Shown: in pieces, positions 11,901-25,700 of the stretch
Layout of the letters: each line of letters begins with the position of its first letter
Position numbering within the stretch: position 1 is the first letter of the stretch
Origin: Podocnemis expansa
Taxonomy: Eukaryota > Chordata > Testudines > Podocnemididae
Direction: 5' to 3'
DNA length: 64,000 nt
Assembly: GCA_007922195.1 (NCBI GenBank)
Contig: ML682059.1
Coordinates: 12,327,181 to 12,391,180 of the forward strand
Position numbers and translations under genes: made by a program
Notes under the pieces: model-generated
What the model saw: only the letters and a program-made list of their open reading frames with translations
Told to the model about the DNA's origin: nothing
Database searches by the model: none

Positions 11901-14900
11901 GGCAATGCATCTTCTGATGCAGCCCAGTATGCCATTGCCCTTTTTGACAGCAAGAGCACACCGCTGACTCATATCCAGCTTCCCATCCACCAGGACCCCC
12001 AGGTCCTTTTCTACGGTGCTGCTACTTAGCTGATTGCTCCCCAGCCTGTAGCAGTGCATGGGGCTTTTCCGTCCCAAGTGCAGGACTTTGCACTTGTCCT
12101 TGTTGAACCTCAGTTGTCTTCACCTTCATTTTCCTGTTCATAATCTGGAAAAGGAAAAATGAGCAATTGTGTTTTTTGGGTCCAAAATGATTTCTCAGTT
12201 TGGAATGAATTAGTCCAAGGGGGGGGGGGATTTTTTTTCTATACTTTCTATACTGGCAGAAGAAGTAACTGCTTTTAAAAGTGAGATTCTCATTTTGACA
12301 GTCTAAATGCAAGTTTTTAAGTGACTTCCACTGGTTCACTGATTTGACTTTCTTTGAAATATAATCAGCAAACATATTTCTTAAATGGTTCACTCTTAGC
12401 CCTGAAGTTTATTATAGTTGGCATTATGGAGGAATGATTGTTGGATGTCTGTGTCATAACCAGCTCCTCTTCTTCAGCAGTTAAGGTTTGACTCTGGTAC
12501 TGAGTAATAAGAATTTGAATATGCGAGAAAATGAGCTGGAAATAGGGCTTGTCTCACTTCAGTTTTTAATGCTTGTAATTTAACTCATTGCATATTCCTT
12601 TTCCTAAGATCTTACTCAGTTCCTTCCAAAGTTCAACAACATCAGATATAAAACAGCTGTTTCCCTGCATTTCTGTTCATGGCTACAGAACTAGGTTTCA
12701 GGGTAGTCAGCATGTACTCAATAGTTTCTTAAACTGAATGTTGAGAACTTTGGCTGTGACAGTGCCATCTATTTTTTCATGATTTTGTTCACAGACTATC
12801 ATGAGAGTAGACCAGTTCTTGATACAGTGCAGTGTTGAGTCCCGTCTCACATCTTGTGGGAGAATTAGTTTGATTTCTTCCACTTTTTTCAGACCACCTG
12901 CTGCAAAGTGATTTTTACTTGAGTATTTCACAATTTCAACAGCGTTAGTCTTTATTTCTGGAACAATTATTAAGTCCTTGGCTAGGAGAAGCATCAAATG
13001 AGCTCTTGATAAATTTGCAGAATTGTCTGTGGGCAACCTGCATGCTAGACTTTTGAATTTTTTCATAGTTAGTTATAGTTTTTACTGCTGCTGCTTGTAA
13101 CTATTTTGCTGTGTGTGCATTTTCTGATGTTTCTGTAAGGAAGACATCCCTTCTGCTGTTGTCACACTAGTACATACATAGAGATCATTGTGGACATAGC
13201 TCCACGCATTTAAGACTCAGGCTAATAATTTTACCTCTGAGACTTTTTATACACTGCTCAGTTTCTCTTTCACATGGTTTACCTGCGATATCTGCTCTGT
13301 TGGGTGGACTGTATCCTGGTCTTAATGACTGAATCCTGTTAATGAAATGTGGATTCTCAGTCATATGGAAAGGAGAGTTTGTTGCATAACGAAAGTGAAT
13401 GTTTATTCATCAATTACCTCTTTTAGTGTTCTGCTGGTTCTTACAACAGACTTATCTATAGTTATTTTTGGGTGATGAAAATTTTTTTCCTTTTGCTATA
13501 TGACGTACATGATGTCACTATTATTGACAGATAACTCTGAAACTATAGAAAATGACGGTGATCTTGAAGGTGGATATTCTTTAGAAACCTGTATGTTGGG
13601 AATCAGTTCTCCTGAACAAAATAAGTCAATGCATTTACTTACTATTGCCATACTGCTCATTTAGTGTTATTTCTGGCATTCAGTGACACTCAAGTACTAC
13701 TTTAAAGGTGAAATTGTAACAGGAAGATCTGCCTGTTTAAAATATTTGTCTTATCACAACTGCATCAAAAATGATGGTACCACAGAGTAATAAGTGTATT
13801 TTTTGCTTAAACATGAGAATTCGAGACTAGTCCAGAAGGAAGACAGGCAGGCCTTAAGAAAGAAGTATAAAATAAAGTTGACCAACCTGACGAACCTGCA
13901 TGTGCAGACGTGTTCCTTTCAACATCTTCAGCACAGCTTCTTCCTGAGAAGGAACACTTTTCATGATGGTGTTTCATTTGAGCAACTAGGCCTTGTATGT
14001 CTTTGTTTCACTGTTTGCATTTTGCACACATACCTGTCTTACCAAAGGTAGAGGAACGGAACTTCATTTAAAAATTCCCGAACTGGATCTCTTTTACAGC
14101 CTTCTGTGGTTCGGGGTTTTCTCTTCTAAGGAGAGAATGGTATGATAGATCTCAGATCAATGAAGGCTATGCTCAGAAAGACCTCAAGAGTATTAAGAGT
14201 ATGCTGCTCAAATAGTTTCACTTTTGTTTCTACTACCTGTCCCTCCCTTCTCACAACTATTTCCAGGCTGCTTTTCCTTGTCCAGCTCTCTTCTGTCCCC
14301 TTCAGTCTTCAGTTCAGTGAAGTCTTTGAAACTTTTGTGCTTTTAGAGAGAGGTAAAGGATTGACTCTGGATACAGAAATTTGCAGAGGAACAATAGGGT
14401 TGAGGTCTGCTATTTCTCACCCCTCTATTATTTATTTTAAAAACATTTTTGCTGTTAACAAGTGTGTTATCTCTGGAGACACAAATCTACAGTTTGAAAA
14501 CTGCAAAACTAGGCATCTCTGGTATCTGAGCACTGATTCCCATTGGATCGGTAGAAAAATTAAGTAAACTGTACAGAAACCTCTTGAACCTCATAAGGTT
14601 GGGTCCATAATCTATGAACTATTGGGACTAATTTACAAAATTTAAACATTATGCAAATATATGTAGAATTCGAATTTATAATCCCTGTTCCATGGTGGGA
14701 TATCTTTGAGTTATGACGTATCTTAATTAAAACTATATTTTAGATTTTTCTTCAGAAAGCATTTTATCAAAAAATCAGATTTAAATGAAAAATCTGATTT
14801 TAATTTTTAAATCAACTCTGGCGCATTTTCTTTACAGAATCCTCTGCTGCGTATTAAGATCCTTTACATGTAAAGCTAAATCCAGTAAGTTAGTTTTGCT

Positions 14901-17900
14901 GAAGCATGTGAAGTTTTTACACATTCTTCCTCTGAATTTTGAGTGAGGCGTTACATCTATCAAAATTAGGCTAAATAACTGCGTCAGGAGAACCAGATGT
15001 AGCAGATGTATCCAGCTCTGAGATTCCTAGAAGCAATAAACAACGGCTTAAACTACTGCATTTTTCTGCCTGTTTGAAGTGATGTCTGTAATGGAGATCT
15101 GCTGTCTCTGAAGACAGCAGGAAATATTGCTTGAAAGATAGCATCATATCTATTGTTTTGCTGAAACTGTCAAAACCTTCAACAGTTTTCGTGCTGAGTT
15201 CACTTTAATGAAACTCTGCCTCATGATAAGTAATGTGTTGGTGTAACATCCCTTCTTGCATATAGCTCCTTCTCCATGCCACCTGCATCATGTGATCATC
15301 TGTTTCAACATAGGTCAGCCACCACTACTTCGTGGAACAGTGTGGAACCTACTGTGTTAAAAGGCTGCTGTCAAAATTCTGGGGGGAAATATCCAGATAC
15401 TAGTTAACTGGCAAAATCCCCTTAAACAGTTTATAAAGATCTGGTGCTGTTTCTTAATGTCTTCACTTTCCAAATATATAAGTAGGCTAGATATGATTGG
15501 ATTATATTTTGTTTTTTTGTCTGTTTTTAAATTTCTTATACAAGGTTTTTTATAATAAGCCTTCACAAGTTTCTTAAATAGTAAAATAAAATAAAACAGT
15601 TTAGGTCATAAACTGCAGATTTATTTGCTGTGCTCACAGTGTTTTTGTTCCAAAGTTACCTATAACATAACTGAAAACTAATTTGTAATTAATTTCTTTA
15701 GGTCTGTAAAGTTCCATGTATGAGTGCAATAAGCCTACAGTCTCACTATCGTGGCTTAAAACATAAAAAGGTAATGTAATCTGTTTTTATCATGTGTAAG
15801 TGTCACAATTCTAAATCTTCTATAAACTGTCTGTGAGTAATCGTTTTTAAAGATGGTTTTGAATGCTGTAACCTGCAGTTCAATTGTTTTGCTTCCCCGC
15901 TTCATGTGAAAATGAAATCTTTAGAAACTTGTCCAATCACTCATCTTTGTATTAGCATTTTGAACCTTTTCAAACATGGTTGATAATTTTAAGTGTACAC
16001 AATACACTTTACTGGTTTTCAAACACAACTGTAATTGTAATTTTAACTTTCAAGTGAGTTAATATGCGTGCTTTTTATATTGTGTGCATTTAAGGTTTCC
16101 TGAGATGCAAAGTCTTTTTTTCTCTGCAATTTAAAAAGAAAATCTGGCTCAGCTTCCTGGTTCCATGCAACTAAGCTGGAACTTGGGGAAGAACTATGGT
16201 ATGATTATAAATTAGAAATAGCAAATTTATAATTATGAAACAACTATTTTTAGTTATTCAGTTATGAAGCAACATTGTTCACATTTTATGCAAATGCTTA
16301 AATATAATAAACATTAAAATCAATAATAGGAAAGTTGCTGTTGCAATTTCGTACATATAGGTAACTTTCTACTAGGACAAACAAGGAGTCCAGTAGCACT
16401 CTTAAAGTCTAACAATTTTATTAAGCCATAAACTTTTGGGGGCTATAACCCACTTATGCAGATGCATGAAGTGAAAACTGCAGTATATTAGGTATATTTA
16501 CACATGCAAAGAAGGGTTGAGTCACATTGTTATCTGGTACAGTGGTTCTCAACTTTTTGCAGGTCGCAGCACCCCACCTGCAGGATACATGAGCCCACCT
16601 CTTCCAGCCAGAATCCAGACATCTCCCTGGCACTCAGCAGCACACCACTGTGTGGTGACATAGTAATGTGTCCTGGCACAACAGTTAAAAGCTACTGATC
16701 TAAAGGATTAATGAGGTCAACTGAAACAGTTCCACAGGGATAACCCTGTTAGTCTATTTCAGCAAAACAAAAAATGCTTTGATTAAAACTGTGGATGTGG
16801 CCCATTAACAGCAATTGATGAGAAGGTGAGAATGTTCACCGAGGGAAAATTATTTTTTTTGTAGTGAGCTAACCACTCTGAGGCCCTGTCTGATAGTTTC
16901 AGTTGACTACAAGTGCCACAGGACTCCTTGTTTGTTTTTTATCAGTCCTTAGTGTTTTTTAGGCTACTATTTTGTGAATATGTACATGTTTAACTTTATC
17001 CATGTAAGTAAAGTTAAGAAATATGTGCTTGCTGGATTGGGGTTTTAATGTTAACTTCAAAGCTATTCCAAATACTAAGCTTGTGTGACCTATCTTCTGG
17101 TATGTATATCATAGTGGCTGGTTGACAAGTGGTGTCTGTTGCTTTAATAGGTTTTAGTTGCGCTCCTTTTGTGCTACCTGAAAATAACGTGTAAGTTGTG
17201 TGTGATAGGAAGTCCATTTCAGAAATTCAGTGGAGAGAGAGTATCCACCTGATAATGGGTCTTTAGGGCAGTGATTCTCAACCACTGTGTTGGGACATGT
17301 TACTGTGTTGCCACATAGTGGTGAGCATGGCACGGAGAGCTGGGGAGGCTGGGCTGGTGTGTCCTGCAAGGTTGTCACATGCCACCAGCTGTGTCATGAC
17401 CTGCAAAAGGTTGAGAACCTCTTTCTTTGCTTGTGTTCTCTCTCCTCTAGTTGCTATGGAGTTTTGAAGAGCCTGCTTCAGTATGCTTGAGATGGGATAG
17501 CCTCTGGCTGCCTATTTGAGACTAATTTTATTTCATCAGGTTGGAATTGGCTAGTTGTCTGATTATGTAATTTTACGTCCTGCCCGCACCCCAGCAGTTA
17601 TCAATGATTCGATCTTCTTGTTTATTCTCTTGACTTCACTGTAACTCTCAGTAACCCCTGATGCTTTTCCCATGTGCTATGTTTTGTCCTGCGTCCTACA
17701 TGTTTCTAGTGTGAGACCTGTTTCTTCCGCACCAGAGATTACCAGTTTACTGCTTGTTTTCTAGCAGGTTTTTCCCTTTTTTACCTCCAAAAAGTTTGTT
17801 TAAAAAGGTTTTTTTCTTTCTTCTTGATACAGCTGTGATGGGTAATAATAGATTCTCATGGCTCTGGGGAAGATCGTTTTCTCTTTTTACCCTCCTCTTT

Positions 17901-20900
17901 TGCTGGGGTTAGCAAGCTAATTTGAGGCAGTGGATTCACTGTGATGAGATCAACAATGTTCTTCTGATATAAGCCATTCAGAATGGAGATTTGGAATAAA
18001 AGTGCTTTCTCTCTTAATTTATAATGGAATTAGTATGCTGCAGCCATCTGAGATGGATGTTACAGGGAAAGGAATCTTGCTGTTTTCGATAGAGTATTTC
18101 TTACAGCCTCTGTGGTTACAAGTTATTTTTCCTGTACTAAACCTTTCCATCCAAGAATGGAATTCATAAGAAAACCTCTGATGGTCCTCTTGTTTAATTC
18201 TGGTGTATAAAACTGGTGTTTGCTGAATGAAAAACAATTGCACAAAGGCATGTCTAAGTATTAGATGAGTTCTTGCCCTGAGCTGTTAACTATTTATAGC
18301 CATTTTCATTTCTGTCTGTGAATGAACTAATTGAGGAAAAATTCTATCAAAGGTGTTTTATAAAGTGTATAGGTGGGCTTTTTTTTCTCCCCATGTGTCA
18401 AAACTGAACTGGCAGGTGCTTTGGTTATTGACTTTTGGTTTCAAAGGATCAGCATTCTAAAGTTAGACAGTGTTCTGTTAACAAAACCCTTCTTAGCTCT
18501 GAACTGGCTGGCAGACCTGTATGTGTGTGCATGAATGCACGCACGTGTGTGTTTATTTAGGGGGGAAAAAACCTAAAGAGGTAATAGTCTGCCAGTTGAC
18601 ATCTTTAATAGGTGCCAGAAAGAGTACTGTTTCTCTGCCCCTCTTCCTTTGGCTCTTCATGAAACAGCACATGAAAGCCTCTGTTAAGGGAAAAGAATTA
18701 GGATGGCAATAAAAACCCTAAAAACTACAAGCAAGAAAGAACATGCTTTTAATCTAGATTCATGATAAAACTATTAATAGTGCATAAATATTGCTTTCAT
18801 TGTAGCTTTTATAAATAGCAATGCTACTAGTGTATATAAAAATTGTGTTATATCAACCACTTATTCTTGATGGAGAGAACACACTCAAATGTGTCACCAA
18901 GTTTTCATGCCTAATTGTTGAGACAGAAGTTTGATCTTCAAATGTGCAGCATTATGACACATACGGTGCAGTTCTTCAAACTCGATAGTTGGTAAATTCT
19001 GGGTTAAAGTAAGCAAACACTCTGTCATATGGTAAAATGTCCTATTAGTCAAAGTTTGTTTCCACCATAGTTCCAGATTTAGCATTTGTATGTTAGCATA
19101 TTTTTTAAAATTCAAATCTCATCACCAAAATCTTCAGTTAAAACATCCTGAATACTGGAAAAAGTCTAAATGAAGTGAACTTTGGAGCCAGCTTGGAATG
19201 AGATGTGTGTTACTTCGGATGTGGAGGAGAGAGGGCTTGGACTTAAGCTTAGTCTGCACTGAGAAGTTAGGACAGCACAGTTGCATCATTTAGGGGCGTG
19301 AAAAATTCATGTCCCTGGGTCATGTGATTAAATTGACCTAGCTCCCAGCATAAACAGCACTAGATCAGCAGAAGGATTCTTCCATCAACCTAGCTTCTGC
19401 CTCTAGAGAAGATGGATTACCTATGTCAACGGGAGAACCCCTTCGGTTGGCATAGGTAGCGCTTACACTGAAGCATTACAGTAACAGAGCTTCAACTGTA
19501 GTGTTTCAAGCGTAACAAGCCCTTAGTGAGGTATGCTCATGACCGAGTGAGAAGGCACAAGAACACTCATGGTTCAGATCTTTTGTACTTTCCCAAGATA
19601 AATATCAAGTGTCAGTCCTTTCTTCAACCTCTTTAAAGGTTATGGTCGTTGAGAGCAAATTTTAAGGGCATGTCAACACTTGAAAGTTAAATTCACACCT
19701 TAAACTGAATTAAAAGTACAGTAGCTGTTCTTGAATAGCTCAATGTATAAGACAGGCCCAAAGATAATCATATATAAAGTTCCTTTGCTTACTTTTTGAA
19801 CCTAATTCTTTGTTCAGTAGCAGACTATCTTAAATAAAAATAGAATTCTTAGTGCAAACCTCCCTGTTTTCAACTTGAAGGGCAAAGTATGATCAGCAAT
19901 CTGTAGTTAAAGAAAAGTTTAAACACCGCAGAAAAACAAGTCTTTTCACTTTTAACTGCAGCCAGCCTCCATCTCATCTGCTATTATGTATGGCTTTTGA
20001 ATGCATGATGGTAACTACAAAAAACTGTTAACAGTAGATCACAAGAATATTAAATAGAAGGTGCTCAATTTATATAATAGACTTGCAAAAGTTAAAGATG
20101 GAAAATCCCTTTTAGGTGACTTAGGAAGTCTCCCTGCTATCCCAGAGTTGTTTTCTGCAATATACTTTAGTCTTTTGTTCACTCTAGCTTCAAATGTCTC
20201 AGAAGAGCAGCTTCTATTCCTTTGGTATTGGAGATAATTGGACAGCAAAGTAGATCTTGCTGTCAGAAAATTTTTCCTCCCTGATATTTGGTTGTAATTC
20301 ACATTTGAATTGCAGCCCATTGGTCATGATTATGTCACCTATGTAGCATGCTAAGTTATTTCTTTTGCTTCTTCAAGTCTAGACTCCAAGTATTGAAGAC
20401 TTACTATCTTTTCTCACTATTACATTTCTTCTGCTGTCCTTCTCTCCCCCCAAAAGCCTCCAGTCACTTCTTAATGTACCTATGGATATCTGTCTCTTTT
20501 TGTATGTCCTTGTCTGGAAATCTTAGATTATTTTGGTTACAGTTCTTTGGACTTCCTTGAATTTATCGGTAGTGAAGCATTCTGAACTGAGAGTACAGTG
20601 TTCTGGGTGTGGTTGCATCAAAACTATGTAGATGACAGTTGCTTTACTGCTATGTGACACCTTTGCCTGTGTAGAATAAAACTTTTTGCATCTCATTTGT
20701 TGTCCTGTGCTCAGCCCTTTGCAGAATTGTTGCCAGATTTTTCTCCCCTTCAGTATTTGTTCTCAGTTCCATTCCACCCAATCCTGAACATTAATTTGCA
20801 TTTACCCCAAATTAATCTTCTTTTCTGTCCATGTTTCTAATCTCTTACAAAGTTGTTTCTGTTATGCTCCTTTGGTGATCAGATCTTCATGCTTTATTAT

Positions 20901-22761
20901 ATGCAGACTTTATTATGGTGTTAACTTTTTCCAGTAATAATGATGTAAAATATGACCATGTCTAAATTAGGTGTTTTATAGATGCTTCCTCATCATGTCC
21001 TCCTCCTGTTTCAGACTTTGTACTCTTTTCTTTGCATGACTATATTCATGCCACTTTCGAAAGTGGGGTGTTGATTCTGTCTCAAATGCCTTATTGAAAT
21101 CCCAATATTTGTGTGTATCTTTCATCCACTAACTTTATAATTCTAATAATAAATCAGAGCTATGCAGTTTATAATTCAGTTTTTTCTTGCTCATTTTTCT
21201 AAATCGTTTGGGATCTGACTTGGAAGGTACCACTTGATAGGTAGGATCACTCTTCTGTCCTTCTTGACTCTATTCCAGTTCACAAGAGACAAATGGCCTC
21301 ATCAAAAATTACCACTGCATTTGACAGCCTGAAAAGCCAAGAACCGAATGAAGGCTAAACTGCTTTGTAGCTCCTTTAGTTGATTGCTCCATGTCAGAGT
21401 TTAGGCACATTATTGTGGGAACATCTGGAAACTTGCATTACTGCTGCTCTTGCTGCATTTAGTTTGAATGCCTTTACTTATCTCATAGTCTCTAGGGAAT
21501 GAATCTTCTATGAGTACTGAATTCACTCGCATCTAAAAAGCAATGTGAGCTCTGATCTGAATTTTTTTTCTTTTGCGGAAGGAGAGACAGTGCAGTGAAA
21601 GAGAATTGCAAAAAAGTAAATATTGCCATAATTATTAGCAGTCCTGAATTTTTTGGATCACTGCAGCTTCAGTCTACTGATTTTTGCACTCTTTTGTAGC
21701 AAAGTATGTCCCATATCAAGATGTATTTGAAGCTGTGGATCAATGGAAGCAAAAACTTAATAGCATTTCCCCTACCCCTTTTTCAGTTCTTTTGGACTTT
21801 AATTCTTAACACTTTCAGAGGTCTACTTTTTGAACTTTTAAGGATGAGGAACCTTCTTAATACAGGTGAGTATGTTTGTTTCCCCTTAACTTAGTCAGAT
21901 AGGTCATTCAGATTCCACCTCTTCATGGACGTTCAATCAAAAATAAGGCGGTTGTTATAACTCATTATTTTCATATAATCTCACATCAACATCTCAGATG
22001 GTTTTCCCTACTGTTGTTGTGTCAGTCCCTCTGAAATAAATGAAGCTATACTCTACTCAAGTTGTGTGGAAATTATTGCCCGGCTACCTGAAAGAACATT
22101 TTAACCAGATTTACATTTCAACGCAAGCCTTTATGGATTCTACAACCCTCTGATTGACTCAGTGCTTTAAGGAAGACTACTGCTGCATAGTAGCTAGGGA
22201 ATCTCTTCCTTAAGAGTATGGGTGCCTTCTGCTTCAAAAGGGAAATGCCTTTGCTCCATTTTTGGAGCTGTGGAAAACATCTGTACTTTGCTAGTTTTCA
22301 GATAGTATTTTCTGGGGATGGTGGCAACTCGAGAAATGCTCTGGTGTTTACCCTATACCTGTTCCTGAACTGACCTTTACTTATCCTGTTTTATATAGTG
22401 TTTGGGATAAGTTAAGTTAAGGATAGGTTTGTTTATTTTTTTAAAAACCTTTTTTGAAGTCCCTTCATGCCAGCCTGGAGATAACACCTTGTTCATGATA
22501 TAGTTTTAGTCAGGAATTTTACATTTCTCCTCTTCCTCATAGGGGTGGAGGAGGGGCAGGAAGGTTTGTTACTTCCAGAACTTGTCTGAGAATACATTTA
22601 AACTCTACCACATTCATTACCGTATTGGAAACATAAAATCCATCACTTTCAACTAAGCCTACACATCTATAAGTGAGAAGTTCTAAGGATTTTATTTTTT
22701 GAGTCCCTTTGCTGCTTGGGGTCTCTCTTATGCACTATCTGGACTGGCACACTGTAGAACT

Positions 22762-22792
<31 letters not shown>

Positions 22793-25700
22793 TAGCAGGT
22801 AGAAGTAGAGAGAAGGTTGAATGTAAGCTCCAACAAAGATATGTCTATACTGTCGGCAGCAAATTTGCCATCATCAGCTTGGCATTCTGGGAGCAGTTCA
22901 CAGCAATTCTGAACTCATTGCGCTGGTCCTGGCAGTGGCCTTGGAAGTCCTGGGGGTCAGGGGGCGTAAGGGAAAGCTGACCACAAGGGATCTGCAGTCG
23001 GCTTTTCCCTGATGCGTACCAGCAGCTGACAAAGTTGCCGGCAGTTATACAAGGAATTTTACGTTCCTTGCATAACTGGTGGTCAGCTGCTGTGCTGAAA
23101 AGCACTCTGGTGTAGACTAGGGCTTGGTGTTCAACAGAACATCTTTTCCTCCTTTGCCCAAGCTAGATATTAGTCAATATTGTATTTTGAAGCTACAGTT
23201 AATATCCTACTTTATGCAATCAGATCTTGGATTGGAAAAAAAAAACTAAAATTTTTAGTATCTTGGTATGTACATATGTTTAAATAGAGAAGTTGATAAG
23301 TGAAGGCTCAGTTTCTCATTAACCATTATAAGTAAATTAGAAAATACTTTTTGTTTCTTATGAAAAGTACCTTTATTTGTATAATGTCTGTGACCTGCAG
23401 TTATGTTCCAGGCTTGAACTCTGCCCGTTTATCCATCTCTGTGTTCCAGTAGAACTGCAGCACTACAAACACCAAGGTTACTAACTGATGAGTCAGCCAC
23501 ACACCTCATTTGTAAACCAGATGTACACAATCAGGCAAGCATGCACATGCGCGCACACATGATGCAGTAAAGTACTATGTTAAACGTTTACTACTAAAAA
23601 GGAAAAGCCACATTTTTCTTCTGCATAGCAGTGTTTTAAAATCAATGTAAACTTTTGAAAGAGCAACCAGAACATTTTGTTCAGAATTATGAATATTTCA
23701 AAATTATGAACAGTCTCTGTTCCCAGAGTGTTAACTTTGAGGGTCTATTGTATTATTTGTAACATTCAAAGTCAGGCTATAGTTCTCAAATTACCCTTTT
23801 TCTTCAAAATTCAAAAGCCCACGGTAGAAACCCATAATAGAAGTGGTTCAGTAGAACCAGATTTGAAGCTTTTCATACACTGCTGGTCTAAAACAGCAGA
23901 TAAAAGATAAGCAGGATATCTCATTAATAGTCAAGGCTAAAAGTAAAGCTCTCAAGGATTCTAGGCTTTCTGAGGTGACACTGGACCTAGCTTTAATTGT
24001 TCATGAGATCATGTTCACCTGGCTTACAGTGGTCTAAATGTTGTGTGCATGATTGGGATTACCCAAAGCCAAGGGATGTTGTTGTGCAAGTTTTTCAAAA
24101 TGAATAAATTCACAATCTTCATACTGATACATAATATTGATTTTTCTTTTTGTTGTGTGGATTAATGAAGAAGCAGAAACTAAATAGGTAAATGTAGAAA
24201 CATGGATTTTGTGTGGCTTGGCATTTCAGAAAGGAGACTTTCATGATAGCTGCCTTTTTGCATGGTTATACTTAAGTCTTGTGCTTTAAAGAATAATTGA
24301 ATCACTGATCTTAAAACCTGGTTCAAAAAAATATGGGATTTATTCATGTTTACTAACATTTTTCTTTATAACAAGCTTACAAAAACAGTTGGGGCCCTTG
24401 ATGGCGGCATTTGACAGATGAAGTGTAGGAGTTAGGACCTTGAGGGAATCTTCCCAAATAGTGAGGAAGCAAGGGTGGTCTTCACCTGCGGTATGTAGAT
24501 GTTCATGAGATGTAGTGCATCATGTCTGAGCAAGGACCGGATTTCTCTTATTGCCTGCCCACTTCTGCCAGGGTGGAGTCCCATAGGTGGAGTTTGCCTT
24601 TTCTTTACATGCTTTAATGGTAGTCCATGTTAGGCATAGCACTGTAGAGAAAAATTGTTCCTCTGCTGTAGGACTCCTTTCTGGAGCAAGATGAAAAGGT
24701 GACTCTCACTCCATCTCTAGATGTAGTTTCCTTCTCTCTGTATATGTGTTACAAATTATATGCGTCAAGCACCCTTAATGCATCCAGGAGTCTCACTAGG
24801 ACTGTGGGGTTCCTTTTCTGGCACACTAGTCGTCCATCTCCCTCAACTGGCCCAGAGAATGTGGAGCCAAATGCAAATATCTCCCCTCTTCCTAAACAGA
24901 GAGAATCTTTAGGGTTCAAGACTGCTGCCACTGTCAAACCAGAGCATCCTTGTTTTTATCAACACTGTTCTCACAGTGTGGGTGAGGCAGGAGGGGGGAG
25001 GAGTAGAGCGGGGAGGAGGAGGAAATCTTTTTGGCAAAGACCAGAATTACCAAACTCAGAATGTTTGCATATTTGATATTTGCAATCACAACTTCATTCC
25101 TTCTGGATGGCCTTCCCAAATTAAACCAGGCACTCTGGATAAGCATATTAATGATATTGATGAACTGGTAACTTAAATACCAACATTAGACTTTGGTTTA
25201 CTACCCCATTGAAATGAACTTGGGGAAATGTATACATCTGTTCTGATGCTGTTGTTATATTTTGTTCCAGCCAGTACTGTATCATCTTATATTCTGAAGG
25301 TTATCTGCACAACCCAAAGTGCTGAGAAGTTTTCTGTTAAAGAAGCTTCACTTTCACGGGAAACCTCTGGGTTATTATAGAAGAGATCTTAACTAACTGG
25401 AATTAGAAGAATTTCCACATAATGATTTCTGGTACCTCGTTGTGAAGTCAGTTAAAGTATGCGTATTTCAGAAGACTTGCATAGAGGGAGATTTGAGTTG
25501 CCTGCTTATGTGCATGAAACAAAATGTTTTTAGTAAAGTGAATTTATAAACTGTGTAAAAACTAGCCTATGCACTTCGGAGGACTAAGCCCTAGTCTACG
25601 CTCGCTGCATTTTTCGGTGGTAGTTGATGGGAGATACGCAAGGTACATAAAATACCTTGCGTATCTCCCATCATCTTACTAACGCCCACTTACCTCCCTG

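Larger units (their letters stand above)
11054..14820 (-). mobile_element. Old autonomous hAT transposon (about 3.8 kb), interrupted by CR1
   Basis: The left end CAGGGTGGATTTGATTTAAATC at 11054 is matched inversely by TTTTTAAATCAACTCTG ending at 14820. Between them lie hAT transposase remnants on the minus strand and an inserted CR1 at 11330-12110. I see no surviving 8-bp target duplication, so the ends are inferred from the terminal repeats and the coding remnants. Confidence 0.65.

Noticed and set aside
11415..12077. Host gene encoded on the minus strand
   Set aside because: The 220-codon frame is the C-terminal reverse-transcriptase part of a CR1 LINE followed by the CR1 tail.
22765..22792. 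CRISPR-like or regulatory tandem repeat
   Set aside because: Simple (AAAT)n microsatellite; likewise 37182-37209 (TA)n and 43347-43366 (AAAT)n.
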